A stretch of DNA of 64,000 bases. Source: Polyangiaceae bacterium (GTDB lineage: Bacteria; Myxococcota_A; Polyangia; Polyangiales; Polyangiaceae). The notes beneath the pieces were generated by a model, which saw nothing but the letters and a program-made list of their open reading frames with translations, made no database searches and was not told the DNA's origin. Where the stretch lies: assembly GCA_025937835.1 (NCBI GenBank), contig JAICQO010000007.1, positions 1 to 64,000 of the forward strand. Reading direction: 5' to 3'. Shown piece after piece: positions 16,263 through 25,211 of the stretch. The position numbers and the translations under genes are program-made. How positions within the stretch are numbered: position 1 is the stretch's first letter; every line of letters starts with the position of its first letter.

Positions 16263-18023
16263 ATGACGCTGCTCTCGCTCGTTTCCGAATCCTTCGCGAG
16301 CTTCTGGTCCGCCCCCAGCAGTTTCTGGAGCAACCCGCTCTTCGAAAAAGAAAAGTGGGAGGTATTCACCAAGGTGCTGCGGATCGGCCTGGCGATGACC
16401 GGGGCGCTGCTCCTGATTTACGAGATCCGCGCGCGGCGCATGGCTGTTCGGATCTCGGAGCGCACGCGGCGACGCTTCGCGTGGTTCCTGACGATCCTCG
16501 CGTTCTTCACGTTCTTCGACTTCTTCAACCCCAACGTCCGGTACTCCGAGTACTACCACCGGCACGAATTTTACCATTACTACCTGGGCTCGAAGTACTT
16601 CAAAGAGGTCGGCTACACGCGCCTCTACGAGTGCACGCTCGTCGCCGAGGTGGAAAACGGCCGTCGTGATCAGGTCAAGGACAGGGAGTTCCGCGATCTC
16701 TCCGTCAACCTGATCAAGCCGATCTCGCAGACGTACATCCTGACGGATCCGGATCAGTGCAAGAAGCACTTCACGAAAGAACGCTGGGAAACGTTCCGGA
16801 AGGAGATCGATTGGTTCTACCGATCTGCCGCCGGTAGCTACTGGGAGGGCATGCAGAAGGACCACGGCTACAACCCGCCGCCGGTCTGGACGATGACCGG
16901 CAAGTTCTTCGGTAGCTTCGGTCAAGCCGACGACGGCTTCTTCAAGATCCTCGCCAGCATCGACGTCGTGCTGCACGCCGCGATCATCCTCTTGTTCTAT
17001 TGGGCGTTCGGCTGGAGAACCATGGCCGTGGCGGCCGTGTTCTGGGGCGCGAACGCTCCAGCGGACTTCTATTGGACGGGCGGCGCGTTCCTCAGACAGG
17101 ACTGGCTATTTCTGCTGGTGGCCGCGCTGTGTTGCGCGCGCCGGCGCTATTTCGTGCTGGCCGGGTTTGCTCTCACGTGGTCGGCGTTGCTGCGGATCTT
17201 CCCCGGCATTTTCGTGGCCGGCTGGGCGATCATCATCGGTATCTACCTGATTCAGAGCGTGCGCTTCGGGCCGCGGAAGATCGCTGGCGACAAGGCCACC
17301 GGCCTGTTGCGTTACCTGCACCCGGATCACCGGCGCGTGATCATGGGCTGCGTGCTCGCGCTCGGCGTGTTGGTGCCTGCCAGCATGGCAGTCTGCGGCA
17401 CGGACTCTTACAAGCAGTTCTACAATCACACGCTGAAGACCCACCAGAACACCCCGCTCACGAACCACATGGGGCTCGAGAGCATGATGGTGCACAACTG
17501 GGAAGGCCGCATGCGCTTCGGCCGGGACGACAACCTCGACGATCCGTTCATGGATTGGAAGAAGGGTCGCCTCGAGCGGTTCCGCAATCTACGACCGCTG
17601 TTCATCGCGATCGTGCTCGGGATCTTCGGCTGGACGGTGTGGGCGCTCCGGCGCACCAAGCTGCTCTGGGTCGGGACGGCGCTCAGCCTGCCGCTGGTGA
17701 TGAGCCTCACCAACCTCACCTGTTACTACTATTCGATGTTCATCGTGGCGGCCGCGCTGGCCTCGGTGAGACCCATGCTCGGCGCGCCGATATTGATGGC
17801 TAGCGGTATCGGCAAGCTGCTCCAGTACGCGCCGTGGGGTTTCTACTGGGTAGACGATCGCTGGGTAGCCGAGAGCTGGCTGTACTTCACGCTGTGCGTG
17901 CTGTTGCTTTACGGCTACTCACGGCCCTTCAGCATGGCGCGCCTCAAGGCCTGGTGGGACGGCAAGCCCGAGCCGCGCTCGTCGCCCCCTAGCCTGTCGG
18001 CGAAGCCCACGCCCGCCGAATAG
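16263..18023 (+). CDS. Multi-pass membrane protein, possibly GT-C type glycosyltransferase
   Basis: 586 residues. Helices are visible at about 42-55, 75-95, 240-260, 265-285, 295-345, 365-385, 455-475, 480-515 and 545-560. The long polar segment between helices two and three (about 100-235) has FYHYYLGSKYF and many aromatic and charged residues, typical of an external loop near a membrane active site. The layout and the FYWTGGAFLRQDW and LTWSALLRIFPG segments recall polyprenyl-phosphate-dependent (GT-C, GT87-like) mannosyltransferases, but no catalytic motif is certain. A GGGAGG ribosome-binding site lies 13 bases before the ATG. No sugar-polymer genes adjoin it. Confidence 0.65.
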   Translation: MTLLSLVSESFASFWSAPSSFWSNPLFEKEKWEVFTKVLRIGLAMTGALLLIYEIRARRMAVRISERTRRRFAWFLTILAFFTFFDFFNPNVRYSEYYHRHEFYHYYLGSKYFKEVGYTRLYECTLVAEVENGRRDQVKDREFRDLSVNLIKPISQTYILTDPDQCKKHFTKERWETFRKEIDWFYRSAAGSYWEGMQKDHGYNPPPVWTMTGKFFGSFGQADDGFFKILASIDVVLHAAIILLFYWAFGWRTMAVAAVFWGANAPADFYWTGGAFLRQDWLFLLVAALCCARRRYFVLAGFALTWSALLRIFPGIFVAGWAIIIGIYLIQSVRFGPRKIAGDKATGLLRYLHPDHRRVIMGCVLALGVLVPASMAVCGTDSYKQFYNHTLKTHQNTPLTNHMGLESMMVHNWEGRMRFGRDDNLDDPFMDWKKGRLERFRNLRPLFIAIVLGIFGWTVWALRRTKLLWVGTALSLPLVMSLTNLTCYYYSMFIVAAALASVRPMLGAPILMASGIGKLLQYAPWGFYWVDDRWVAESWLYFTLCVLLLYGYSRPFSMARLKAWWDGKPEPRSSPPSLSAKPTPAE

Positions 18024-18046
18024 CGTACGGCGCGAACCGCGGGCGC

Positions 18047-18910
18047 TCAGGATCCGATCCGCGATCGGAACTCGGGGCGTCCGCGAACCCCGGCGGGCAT
18101 GCGATAGAGGGTGCCGTCGTCGCCGGGGCCGTCCCAGCCGGCGCCCGCGGTCGTTACGTACAGCGTGTCGCGCTCCGGGCCTCCGAACGCGACCGAGGAC
18201 ACGCGCTTCACCGGAAACTCGATGCGCTCGAGCATCCGCCCGTCCGGCGAGATCCGAAGCACCGAGCCGCCATCCCAGCGCGCGCTCCAGAGATCGTCCC
18301 GTTCGTCCACCGCGAGCCCATCGGGCAGGCCTTCCGAGGGATGCGCTTCATAAACGACGCGGCGATTCGCGAGCTCACCGCGGCTGCGGTCGTAGTCGAA
18401 GGCGTAGATGCGGCGCGTCGTGCTGCACGTCCAGAAGAACCGCGACTGGTCGCTGGAGAAGCCCATGCCGTTGGCACAGCCCGTGTCCTTGAACAGGCAG
18501 CGGATTGAGCCGTCGAGATCCACGCGATAGAGCCCGCCGCTCTGGTCGGTCTGGCCGATCGTGCCGGCGAACACCCGCCCTTCCGGATCGGCGATCACGT
18601 CGTTGAAGCGCTTCATGTCCGGATCGATGCCCGAGCGGAGCTCGCGTCGAGCGCCGCTCTCCGGGTCCAGCACGCTGATCCGATCCGCCTCGAACAGGAG
18701 CAGGCTGCCGTCGGCCTGAAACGTGAAGCCACCCACCACGTCCCCCGTGTAGAAGCATTGGTGTTCGAGCGTATCGTGACGCGCCCGAAACAGGCGGCCG
18801 GTATCGATGTCCACCCAGTAGACACGGCCGTCGCGCTCGTTCCAGAGCGGGTTCTCGCCGACCTGACACTCGTAGTTCACGACGGGCGTGATCGGGCGTT
18901 GGCCGGTCAT
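18047..18910 (-). CDS. SMP-30/gluconolactonase/LRE family hydrolase
   Basis: 287 residues from the ATG at 18910. This is a six-bladed propeller that hydrolyses sugar or other lactones with one divalent metal. Metal-ligand positions of the family are present: Glu in GENPLW near residue 18, Asn in KRFNDV, Asn in CANGMGFS, and Asp in LPDGLAVD. WDGPGDDGTLYR near the end closes the propeller. It starts 18 bases after the stop of the upstream hypothetical gene, so the two form an operon. The substrate lactone is unknown. Confidence 0.9.
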   Translation of the reverse strand: MTGQRPITPVVNYECQVGENPLWNERDGRVYWVDIDTGRLFRARHDTLEHQCFYTGDVVGGFTFQADGSLLLFEADRISVLDPESGARRELRSGIDPDMKRFNDVIADPEGRVFAGTIGQTDQSGGLYRVDLDGSIRCLFKDTGCANGMGFSSDQSRFFWTCSTTRRIYAFDYDRSRGELANRRVVYEAHPSEGLPDGLAVDERDDLWSARWDGGSVLRISPDGRMLERIEFPVKRVSSVAFGGPERDTLYVTTAGAGWDGPGDDGTLYRMPAGVRGRPEFRSRIGS

Positions 18911-18928
18911 TGGCAACTCATTCTCGGC

Positions 18929-19582
18929 TCAGAAGGCACGGCGCACGCTGTCGACGGCGCCGAGCACGCCGTCCGGAAAGGCCCGAAGCGCGACGTCCAG
19001 GTGATCGTTCTCGGACTCGACCCCGCCCACGGTCACGAACGGCACGATCAGCGAAACCAGCTTGCGGAGCCGCCTGTCCGAGCCGAGCTTCGGGTGGCGG
19101 AACAAGTCGAGGGTGATGCGATCGTCCCGCGCGTCGACCAACATGGCGGGGCGCTTGGGCATGAAAGCCAGCAGGTTTCCGGGCTTGCTGAGGTCGAGCG
19201 CGCCAGACCTGAGCAGCGCGGCGAGCGGGCTCTCGACGTGATCGGCCGTGACCTTGAGGCTCAGGTTCTTGAGGCGCACGACCAGCCGCAGCTCGTCGCC
19301 GGTGATGCGCACGTCCTCCGCGTAGATCTCGGCTGAGCCGCGCAGCGGGGTGCCCATGACCTCGAAGCTGCCCGCGACGCGCACGCCAGGCGGCACCGCG
19401 GAGAGCTCCACGTCCTTCGGCGCCTTCGGGCTGCCGCGCTTGCGATCGATCGCCCAGCGCAGCGCCGCCATCGGCACGCCGACGCGCAGCGCGACCGCGT
19501 TCTTCACGGCTCGAACCAGCTCGTCCGGGTGTGCTCTCAAGTAAGCGACGACCGCTTCCGCGATCGACAGGGCAGCTTGCAT
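18929..19582 (-). CDS. Conserved hypothetical protein
   Basis: 217 residues from the ATG at 19582. The N-terminus is helical (AALSIAEAVVAYLRAHPDELVRAVKNAVALRVG). After residue 70 it is beta-rich with alternating strands (ELSAVPPGVRVAGSFEVMG, LRLVVRLKNLSLKV, DRITLDLF), like an antiparallel sheet that might bind lipid or membrane. A short hydrophobic segment LVSLIVPFV is near 185. No signal peptide or known domain is recognised. First gene of a pair with the SMP-30 hydrolase. Confidence 0.65.
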   Translation of the reverse strand: MQAALSIAEAVVAYLRAHPDELVRAVKNAVALRVGVPMAALRWAIDRKRGSPKAPKDVELSAVPPGVRVAGSFEVMGTPLRGSAEIYAEDVRITGDELRLVVRLKNLSLKVTADHVESPLAALLRSGALDLSKPGNLLAFMPKRPAMLVDARDDRITLDLFRHPKLGSDRRLRKLVSLIVPFVTVGGVESENDHLDVALRAFPDGVLGAVDSVRRAF

Positions 19583-19671
19583 GGCCCGGGAGTAAGCCAC
19601 ACCTCTCCCCCACCTCACAATGGGGTCGCGCCACGGTCCCCAGAGGCGCGCACGAGTGCTAAACCAACGGA

Positions 19672-20997
19672 ATGCGCCGGCTCGCACCAGAGGACATTCA
19701 CGGGACGATTGGCCGCCACGTGCTGCAAAGCGGGCTCCCCCTGGTGCTCGACCTCGGCAAGAGCCGAGGCTCGCTCGCGCGCGACGCACTTTCCGGCAAC
19801 GACTACCTGGATTTTGCAGGGTTTTATGGCTCGAACGCGCTCGGCTTCAACCACCCGAAGCTGACCGAACCCGAAACGCGCGAGCGCCTGCTGGACGCGG
19901 CGCTGATCAAGGTGGGCAATCCCGAATTTTACACCTCCCAGTACGCAGAGTTCGTCGGGACGCTCGAGCGCACCGCCGCTCCTGCCACCCACCCGCACTA
20001 TTTCTTCATCGACGGCGGCGCACTCGCCGTCGAAAACGCCATGAAGGCGGCGATGGACTGGAAAGTCCGGAAGAACCTGGCCCGCAGCATCGGCGCGGAG
20101 GGTCGCGAGATTGGCACGGAGATCCTGCATTTCCAGAACGCGTTCCACGGTCGCGCCGGCTACACGCTGAGCGTCACCAACACCGACCCCGCCAAGACGC
20201 AGTACTTCCCCAAATTCGACTGGCCGCGCGTGCCCGCGCCCGTGGCGCGCTTCCCGCTCAACGGCGGCAATCTGGAAGCAACGCTCAGAGCCGAGGCCGA
20301 GGCCACGCAGGCCATCGAGCGCGCCTTCGACGAACGCGCGAACCGCATCGCCGCGATCCTGGTCGAGCCGATCCAGGGAGAGGGCGGCGACGGCCATTTC
20401 CGCGCCGAGTTCCTCGCGACGTTGCGGCGCTTCGCCGACGAGCGCGAGGCGCTGTTGATCTTCGACGAGGTCCAAAGCGGCGGCGGCACCACCGGCTCGT
20501 GGTGGGCGCACGAGCACGCGGGGCTAAGGCCCGATCTGATCACCTTCGCCAAGAAGATGCAGGTCGGCGGGTTCCTCGCCTCGACGCGGATCGACGAGGT
20601 CGACAGCGTGTTCAAGGTCCCGAGCCGGATCAGCAGCACCTGGGGCGGCGCGCTGGTCGACATGGTGCGCGCGACGCGGGTGCTCGAGGTCATCACCGAA
20701 GATCGACTGCTCGACAACGCGCGGGCGCGCGGCGACGAGCTGCGGCAGGCGCTCGAAGCGCTCGCCGCGGAGTTCCCCTCGAGGGTCTCCAACGCGCGCG
20801 GCCGGGGCCTGTTCGCCGCCATCGATCTTCCGACCACGACCGAGCGCAACGCGTTCGTCAAGCGCTGCTTCGAGGAGCAGCTGCTCGTGCTCGCGGGCGG
20901 CCAGCTGACGGCGCGATTCCGTCCGTCACTCTGCGTTCGAAGCGACGAAGTCTCGCTCGCGCTCGACAAGCTGCGCCGCGTTCTGCGCGGCTTCTAG
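19672..20997 (+). CDS. lat: L-lysine 6-aminotransferase (class III, PLP)
   Basis: 441 residues, the normal length. The enzyme moves the epsilon-amino group of lysine to 2-oxoglutarate, giving aminoadipate semialdehyde. Class III features: GALAVENAMKAA at 116-127, FHGRAGYTLSVTNTDP near 158-173, EPIQGEGGD at 232-240, the cofactor-ring Asp in IFDEVQSGGGTTGSWW (D265), and the PLP lysine in TFAKKMQVGG (294/295). The KKMQ form and the NPEFYTSQYAEFV segment separate LAT from ornithine or GABA transaminases. No beta-lactam or lysine-catabolic gene is next to it. It is convergent with the YtfJ gene, 4 bases between stops. Confidence 0.88.
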   Translation: MRRLAPEDIHGTIGRHVLQSGLPLVLDLGKSRGSLARDALSGNDYLDFAGFYGSNALGFNHPKLTEPETRERLLDAALIKVGNPEFYTSQYAEFVGTLERTAAPATHPHYFFIDGGALAVENAMKAAMDWKVRKNLARSIGAEGREIGTEILHFQNAFHGRAGYTLSVTNTDPAKTQYFPKFDWPRVPAPVARFPLNGGNLEATLRAEAEATQAIERAFDERANRIAAILVEPIQGEGGDGHFRAEFLATLRRFADEREALLIFDEVQSGGGTTGSWWAHEHAGLRPDLITFAKKMQVGGFLASTRIDEVDSVFKVPSRISSTWGGALVDMVRATRVLEVITEDRLLDNARARGDELRQALEALAAEFPSRVSNARGRGLFAAIDLPTTTERNAFVKRCFEEQLLVLAGGQLTARFRPSLCVRSDEVSLALDKLRRVLRGF

Positions 20998-21001
20998 CCG
21001 T

Positions 21002-21466
21002 TCATTTGTGTTTGGCGGGTAGCGCCTTCGACTCTTCGGAGGCGAGCGCTTCGCTCTCCCCCACCGCGCGGGCGGCGAGCTCGCGCTGCGCCCGATCGCC
21101 GACTGCCTGCGCGAGCCGCGAGATCAGGTCAGGAACTTGCGAGAGCAAGCCGGACCAGGCGGTCTCGGGGCTGCCTTCGACCGTGAGCAGGTGCGCGTGA
21201 CCGTCCTTGCCGACGGCGATGGCGGCCACGGGCTCGAGCTCGACGGCGCCGCCGGCCCCCTGCCCGCCGGAGCTGGCGCCGACCTTGCCGCCGTGTCCGC
21301 CGGCGTTGGCGCTCGCCGCGCCGAACGCGATCTTCAGGCGGTGGACCGGGATCACCGTGGCGTCGCCGGCCTGTTGCGGTGCGCCGACGATGGTCTCGCT
21401 CTTGGAGATCTCGTGCACGCCGGACAACAAGCTGTTCACGATCTCGGAGATGCGGCTGTGGCTCAT
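21002..21466 (-). CDS. YtfJ/GerW-family protein (second copy of the cassette)
   Basis: 154 residues from the ATG at 21466, which overlaps the DUF2953 gene stop by 4 bases. It shows the family pattern: SETIVGAPQQAGDATVIPVHRLKIAFG, then a Gly-rich loop (GGHGGKVGASSGGQGAGG), then VELEPVAAIAV and HLLTVEGSP. In Bacillus, YtfJ (GerW) is a spore protein needed for SleB-driven germination, but homologues are widespread in non-sporeformers and their role is unknown. About 35 extra C-terminal residues here are Ala/Glu-rich and variable. Confidence 0.85.
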   Translation of the reverse strand: MSHSRISEIVNSLLSGVHEISKSETIVGAPQQAGDATVIPVHRLKIAFGAASANAGGHGGKVGASSGGQGAGGAVELEPVAAIAVGKDGHAHLLTVEGSPETAWSGLLSQVPDLISRLAQAVGDRAQRELAARAVGESEALASEESKALPAKHK

Positions 21467-22122
21467 GCTGCGGTTCCTGCTGCGGGCTCGACCTGGGGCG
21501 GCACGGGCGGCGACGGGCGGCGCCGAAGCCGTGCTCGGATGATGTACCAGAGAACATCGGCCACGACGAGGGCAGGCCACGTGGCCACGCGGCCCGCGAG
21601 GTGCACTTGCCAAGTTTCCGCCCCTTCCCAGCTCGGGTTCTGGTGGATCCGCACCCGAGGCGGCAGCACCGCGGCCAACATGTACAAGGCGCCCGCGATT
21701 TTTCCGGTCAGCGCCACGTCGCGGAAACCGTAATCGAGCGTCACGTCCAGGCTCTCGACGGCGATGTGACGGCGCTCGTCGAGCACGAACAATCCGGCAT
21801 CGAGCGGATCGAGCCCTTCCAAAAAGCGGCTCCCGCGCGCGGGATCCGCGGGCGCTTTCGGCTTCTCCGGGCGCGGGCCGCGCTTTTCTCGCGAACGCGG
21901 CAGCGGCACCCGAAAGCCGAACAGGCGGAGCTCGAGCTTGGTCACGGCCGAACCGGTGACCCCGCCGAGTTGCACGGGACCGACCTCGAGCCCGAAGGCC
22001 AGCGCCCAGGCGCCATTCGCTCTTCCGATTCCGCGCAGATCGAAGGCGATCTCGAGCGCCGCAAACACGCAAAGCAGCGCGAGCGAGAGGGCGCTGCCCA
22101 CCAACACCGCGAACAGCTGCAT
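21463..22122 (-). CDS. DUF2953-like membrane-anchored protein
   Basis: 219 residues. The N-terminal helix QLFAVLVGSALSLALLCVFAALEI is followed by a beta-rich body (VQLGGVTGSAVTKLELRLFG, DVTLDYGFRDVALTGKIAGALYML) and a second hydrophobic segment (VATWPALVVADVLWYII) near 185. This matches my recollection of DUF2953 (Bacillus YtfI), whose gene sits next to ytfJ in Firmicutes; here it is flanked by two ytfJ homologues. The shared neighbourhood supports the call. A Lys/Arg/Pro-rich stretch (75-95) splits the domain. Confidence 0.7.
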   Translation of the reverse strand: MQLFAVLVGSALSLALLCVFAALEIAFDLRGIGRANGAWALAFGLEVGPVQLGGVTGSAVTKLELRLFGFRVPLPRSREKRGPRPEKPKAPADPARGSRFLEGLDPLDAGLFVLDERRHIAVESLDVTLDYGFRDVALTGKIAGALYMLAAVLPPRVRIHQNPSWEGAETWQVHLAGRVATWPALVVADVLWYIIRARLRRRPSPPVPPQVEPAAGTAA

Positions 22123-22141
22123 GTCGGCCGCGACGTCGAGG

Positions 22142-22549
22142 TTATTCGTCTTCGCCCGAGCCGAGCCGCGGCGACTCCGCGCCCTTCAGCGCGCCGGTGT
22201 CGGGCTTGCCGGACAGGATCTCGATGCCGCGCCGGACGACCCCGTGCTTTCCGCCTTCGAGCGCCAAGAGGTGGGGTACGCCGTCTTCGCCGACCACGAC
22301 GAAGGCCTTGGGCTCGACGACGATCGCGCCGCCAGCACCGCCCAGCGCGCCGCCCGCGTCACGCTGCTCCCCCGAGAGCTGGGCCTTGCCATCCGCTTCA
22401 CCGAGCGCGGTACCAAAGCCGAGCCGGATCCGGCTGAGCGGCAAGACCTTGGCCTTGCCGGCGTCGCGCACGGTTCCCACGACCGCATCCGACTTGGAGA
22501 CCTTGCCGAGCTCGCTCAGCAACTCCGTCACGAGCTCCTTCAAGTCCAT
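22142..22549 (-). CDS. YtfJ/GerW-family protein (first copy of the cassette)
   Basis: 135 residues from the ATG at 22549 (MDLKELV), because a start at 22585 adds residues unlike the family. Pattern: KSDAVVGTVRDAGKAKVLPLSRIRLGFG, a Gly/Ala loop, then IVVEPKAFVVVGEDGVPHLLAL. It differs clearly from the second copy, so the duplication is old. It is the first gene of the YtfJ-DUF2953-YtfJ cassette, 19 bases before the DUF2953 start. Confidence 0.85.
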   Translation of the reverse strand: MDLKELVTELLSELGKVSKSDAVVGTVRDAGKAKVLPLSRIRLGFGTALGEADGKAQLSGEQRDAGGALGGAGGAIVVEPKAFVVVGEDGVPHLLALEGGKHGVVRRGIEILSGKPDTGALKGAESPRLGSGEDE

Positions 22550-22609
22550 CGCCGAAAAGGAACCATGCCCCGCGCGCTCCGTCAAACCCGGCCGAGCTGG
22601 GCATTGCAG

Positions 22610-22647
22610 CTCGAGGCGCCCGCAACTCCGGGTCGCGGCGCCTCGAG
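22610..22647 (-). terminator. Hairpin between leftward genes
   Basis: Perfect 11-base inverted repeat CTCGAGGCGCC / GGCGCCTCGAG with a 16-base loop, 14 bases after the stop of the gene ending at 22662 and 60 bases before the YtfJ start. It has no T tract, so it may be a weak terminator or a processing site. Confidence 0.4.
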
Positions 22648-22661
22648 AGCATATCGCCGGT

Positions 22662-23273
22662 TTAGCCGGTCCTGCGCACTTCTCGCAGATGCCCGCCGAT
22701 CGGCCTGGCAGGCTCGGAGACCATGCGCTGCGGCTCGGACAGCAGATCCGCGAATAGCGCGCGGTAGTGAACCAGGGCCTGGCGCAGCTCCTCGGTGTCG
22801 GCGCGGCCGCTGCGATTCGCCTCGGCGAGCGCGTGGGCCGCGCGATAGTGCTGCACGACGTTCGCGTGGTCCACCGAAAGGTCCTCGACGCGGCGCTCGA
22901 AATCCTCCACCGGGTAGCCGCGGGCGCGCATCACGGTCTTGATCAGCTCGTGTGCCTCGCTGACGGCGCCCGAGGGGTCGTCCACGAAGCGCGTTTGCGC
23001 GTGCGCCCACTCGCTCGCGAACTGCACGCGGTGCGCGTCGTCGAGCTCGTTGATGTGAAGGCGCTCGACGCGGCGCTGCCGCGACAAGAGCGCACGCTCG
23101 GCGCGGCGCGGGTTGTTCTCGGCCTCCTCGAGCGCCCGGTCGTACTCGGGTCCGAAGCGCTCGCGCAGCTCGACCTGTCGCGCCTTGGACTTGCGCGACG
23201 AAAGCATCGCCACCACCACCAGCGCCACGGCCGCCAGGGCGATCACGAGCACAATCAGGGTTTCGGTCGTCAT
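22662..23273 (-). CDS. Membrane-anchored hypothetical protein
   Basis: 203 residues from the ATG at 23273, with GAGGTGA as ribosome-binding site. One N-terminal helix (TLIVLVIALAAVALVVVAML) is followed by SSRKSK, so the rest is cytoplasmic. The body is charged alpha-helix, with RERFGPEYDRALEEAENNPRRAERALLSRQRR typical of short anchored coiled-coil proteins seen in actinobacteria and myxobacteria. No function is known. Monocistronic, divergent from the esterase. Confidence 0.7.
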   Translation of the reverse strand: MTTETLIVLVIALAAVALVVVAMLSSRKSKARQVELRERFGPEYDRALEEAENNPRRAERALLSRQRRVERLHINELDDAHRVQFASEWAHAQTRFVDDPSGAVSEAHELIKTVMRARGYPVEDFERRVEDLSVDHANVVQHYRAAHALAEANRSGRADTEELRQALVHYRALFADLLSEPQRMVSEPARPIGGHLREVRRTG

Positions 23274-23392
23274 GAACTCACCTCGAATCCACGAAACAGC
23301 AAGGCTCGTACCAAAACCCGACCGAGTGCGCGCCCCCTGCGGGAAATCGCCTGGCCAGCGGCGCTCGCCCGGAGTAACAACGCGAGACCCCA

Positions 23393-24115
23393 ATGCAACG
23401 CATGAAACTCGGCGAGCTCGAGGCCGTCGTCGCTGGCGGTATCGATGGTTCAGGCGGGGGTTCTGGCCCGACGGTGGTGCTGCTCCACGGTTATGGAGCG
23501 CCCGGCGACGACCTCGTGCCGCTGTTCCGCGTGATCGACGTGCCGAAGAGCGTGCGTTTCGTGTTCCCCTCGGGCCCGATCGCGCTCGACCCGCGGTTCC
23601 CGGGCCAGTCGAACGCCTGGTGGCCGCTAGACATGGAAGAGCTGCTCGGGATCGCCGCTTCGCGGGACATCGCGCGCCTGCAAGCCATGGACCCCGCCGG
23701 AATGTCCGAAGCGCGTGCCCTCGTCGAGGGCCTGCTCGACGCGGCCGCGACCGAGCTCTCGGTGAACCCGGTGACGACCGTGATCGGCGGCTTCTCCCAA
23801 GGAGGCATGCTCGCCACCGAGCTCGTGCTGGGTACCGAGCGCCCGTTCGCCGCGCTCGCGATCTTGAGCGCGACGCTGGTGCGTAAGCAGCTGTGGGAGC
23901 AGCGCGCCGAGTCCCGCCGCGGGCTGCCCGTGCTGCAAAGCCACGGGCGCACGGATCCAATCGTCCCGTACGAAAACGCCGAAGCGCTCCGCGATCTCTT
24001 GATCGCAGCCGGGCTCGACGTGGAGTGGGTCGCCTTCGGCGGCGGCCACGGCATCCCCGACTCGGCGGTCAGCGGGCTCGGCGAGCTCATCCGCACTGCG
24101 ACCGGCGTCGGCTGA
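23393..24115 (+). CDS. Phospholipase/carboxylesterase-family alpha/beta hydrolase
   Basis: 240 residues; an in-frame ATG also occurs at 23402. The oxyanion strand is VVLLHGYGAPGDDLVPL, the nucleophile elbow is GFSQGG (Ser near 125), the acid is Asp in SHGRTDPIVPY, and the catalytic His is in GGGHGIP near 222. This is the order and spacing of the small YpfH/carboxylesterase 2 family, which cleaves short-chain esters or lysophospholipids. No signal peptide is seen. It ends 1 base from the stop of the convergent dehydrogenase gene. Confidence 0.88.
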   Translation: MQRMKLGELEAVVAGGIDGSGGGSGPTVVLLHGYGAPGDDLVPLFRVIDVPKSVRFVFPSGPIALDPRFPGQSNAWWPLDMEELLGIAASRDIARLQAMDPAGMSEARALVEGLLDAAATELSVNPVTTVIGGFSQGGMLATELVLGTERPFAALAILSATLVRKQLWEQRAESRRGLPVLQSHGRTDPIVPYENAEALRDLLIAAGLDVEWVAFGGGHGIPDSAVSGLGELIRTATGVG

Positions 24116-24116
24116 G

Positions 24117-25142
24117 CTACTGAATCGACACCACGGCCGAGCCGCTGAAACTGCCGGCTCGTAGATCGTCGAGCGCCTGGTTCGCCATCTCGAACGCGTA
24201 CGAGCGCACCTCGGTGTGCAGGCGCACGCGAGACACCAGCTCGAGGAACTCGAGGCCGTCGCGGCGCGTCAGGTTCGCGACCGAGCGCAACGTCCGCTCC
24301 CCCCACAAGAGCTCGTAGGGGAAGGACGGAATGTCGCTCATGTGGATCCCCGCGCACACGACGCTGCCGCCGGGTCGGATCGCCTTCAGCGCGCGCGGCA
24401 CGAGCACACCCGACGGGGCGAAAATGATCGCCGCATCGAGCTCGACCGGGGGGAGCACGTCCGAGCCGCCGACCCACTCCACGCCGAGCTTCTGCGCGAA
24501 GGACTGAGCGGCCGCGTCGCCGGGCCGCGTGAACGCGTAGACCTTGCGCCCCTGGTGCTTCGCGACCTGCGCGATGATGTGCGCCGACGAGCCGAAGCCG
24601 TAGAGCCCGAGGGTCTGCGCGTCGCCGCTCATACCGAGCGCGCGGTGGCCGATCAGACCCGCACACAACAGCGGCGCTGCCTGCAGATCCGTGAATGAAC
24701 CGGGCAGCGGAAAGGCGAAGCGCGCATCCGCCACCGCGTACTCGGCGAAACCACCGTCCACCTGATAGCCGGTGAAGGACGCGCGGTGGCACAGGTTTTC
24801 CGAGCCGCGGCGGCAAAATGCGCACTCGCCGCAGGCGCGGCCGAGCCAAGGAATGCCGATGCGCTGACCTTCGACCAACCAGTCCACTTCCGCGCCCAGG
24901 CCCACGATCGTGCCCACGATCTGGTGTCCGAGCACGAGCGGGAGCTTTGGCTTCGACAGCTCGCCATCCATCACGTGCAAGTCCGTGCGGCACACGCCGC
25001 AGCAGCGCACCCTGACGAGGATTTCGTCGGACAAGGGCTCGGGCCGAACGATCTCCCGCATCCGCAGCGGGGACCTCTCGGCCTCGAGCAACAGCGCACG
25101 CATCGTCGATGCCAGCCGGCTCGCTCCCTCTTTTGTATCCAT
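24117..25142 (-). CDS. Zinc-dependent alcohol dehydrogenase (MDR family)
   Basis: 341 residues from the ATG at 25142; MRALLLEAE at 25103 is the start usual in relatives. Catalytic zinc ligands lie in CGVCRTDLH and GHQ; the structural zinc loop has four cysteines in CGECAFCRRGSENLC. The NAD(P) fold shows GLYGFGSSAHIIAQVA rather than GLGGLG. The YQVDGGFAEYAV segment and the general form match AdhA-type enzymes that oxidise primary alcohols or reduce aldehydes. It is divergent from the HelD-like helicase. Confidence 0.9.
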   Translation of the reverse strand: MDTKEGASRLASTMRALLLEAERSPLRMREIVRPEPLSDEILVRVRCCGVCRTDLHVMDGELSKPKLPLVLGHQIVGTIVGLGAEVDWLVEGQRIGIPWLGRACGECAFCRRGSENLCHRASFTGYQVDGGFAEYAVADARFAFPLPGSFTDLQAAPLLCAGLIGHRALGMSGDAQTLGLYGFGSSAHIIAQVAKHQGRKVYAFTRPGDAAAQSFAQKLGVEWVGGSDVLPPVELDAAIIFAPSGVLVPRALKAIRPGGSVVCAGIHMSDIPSFPYELLWGERTLRSVANLTRRDGLEFLELVSRVRLHTEVRSYAFEMANQALDDLRAGSFSGSAVVSIQ

Positions 25143-25211
25143 GAAGGTACCCGAGCACCTCGAATCGCTCAACCGTGTTCCCCGATTTTTGCTAACGGGT
25201 GTCAGGAGCCC

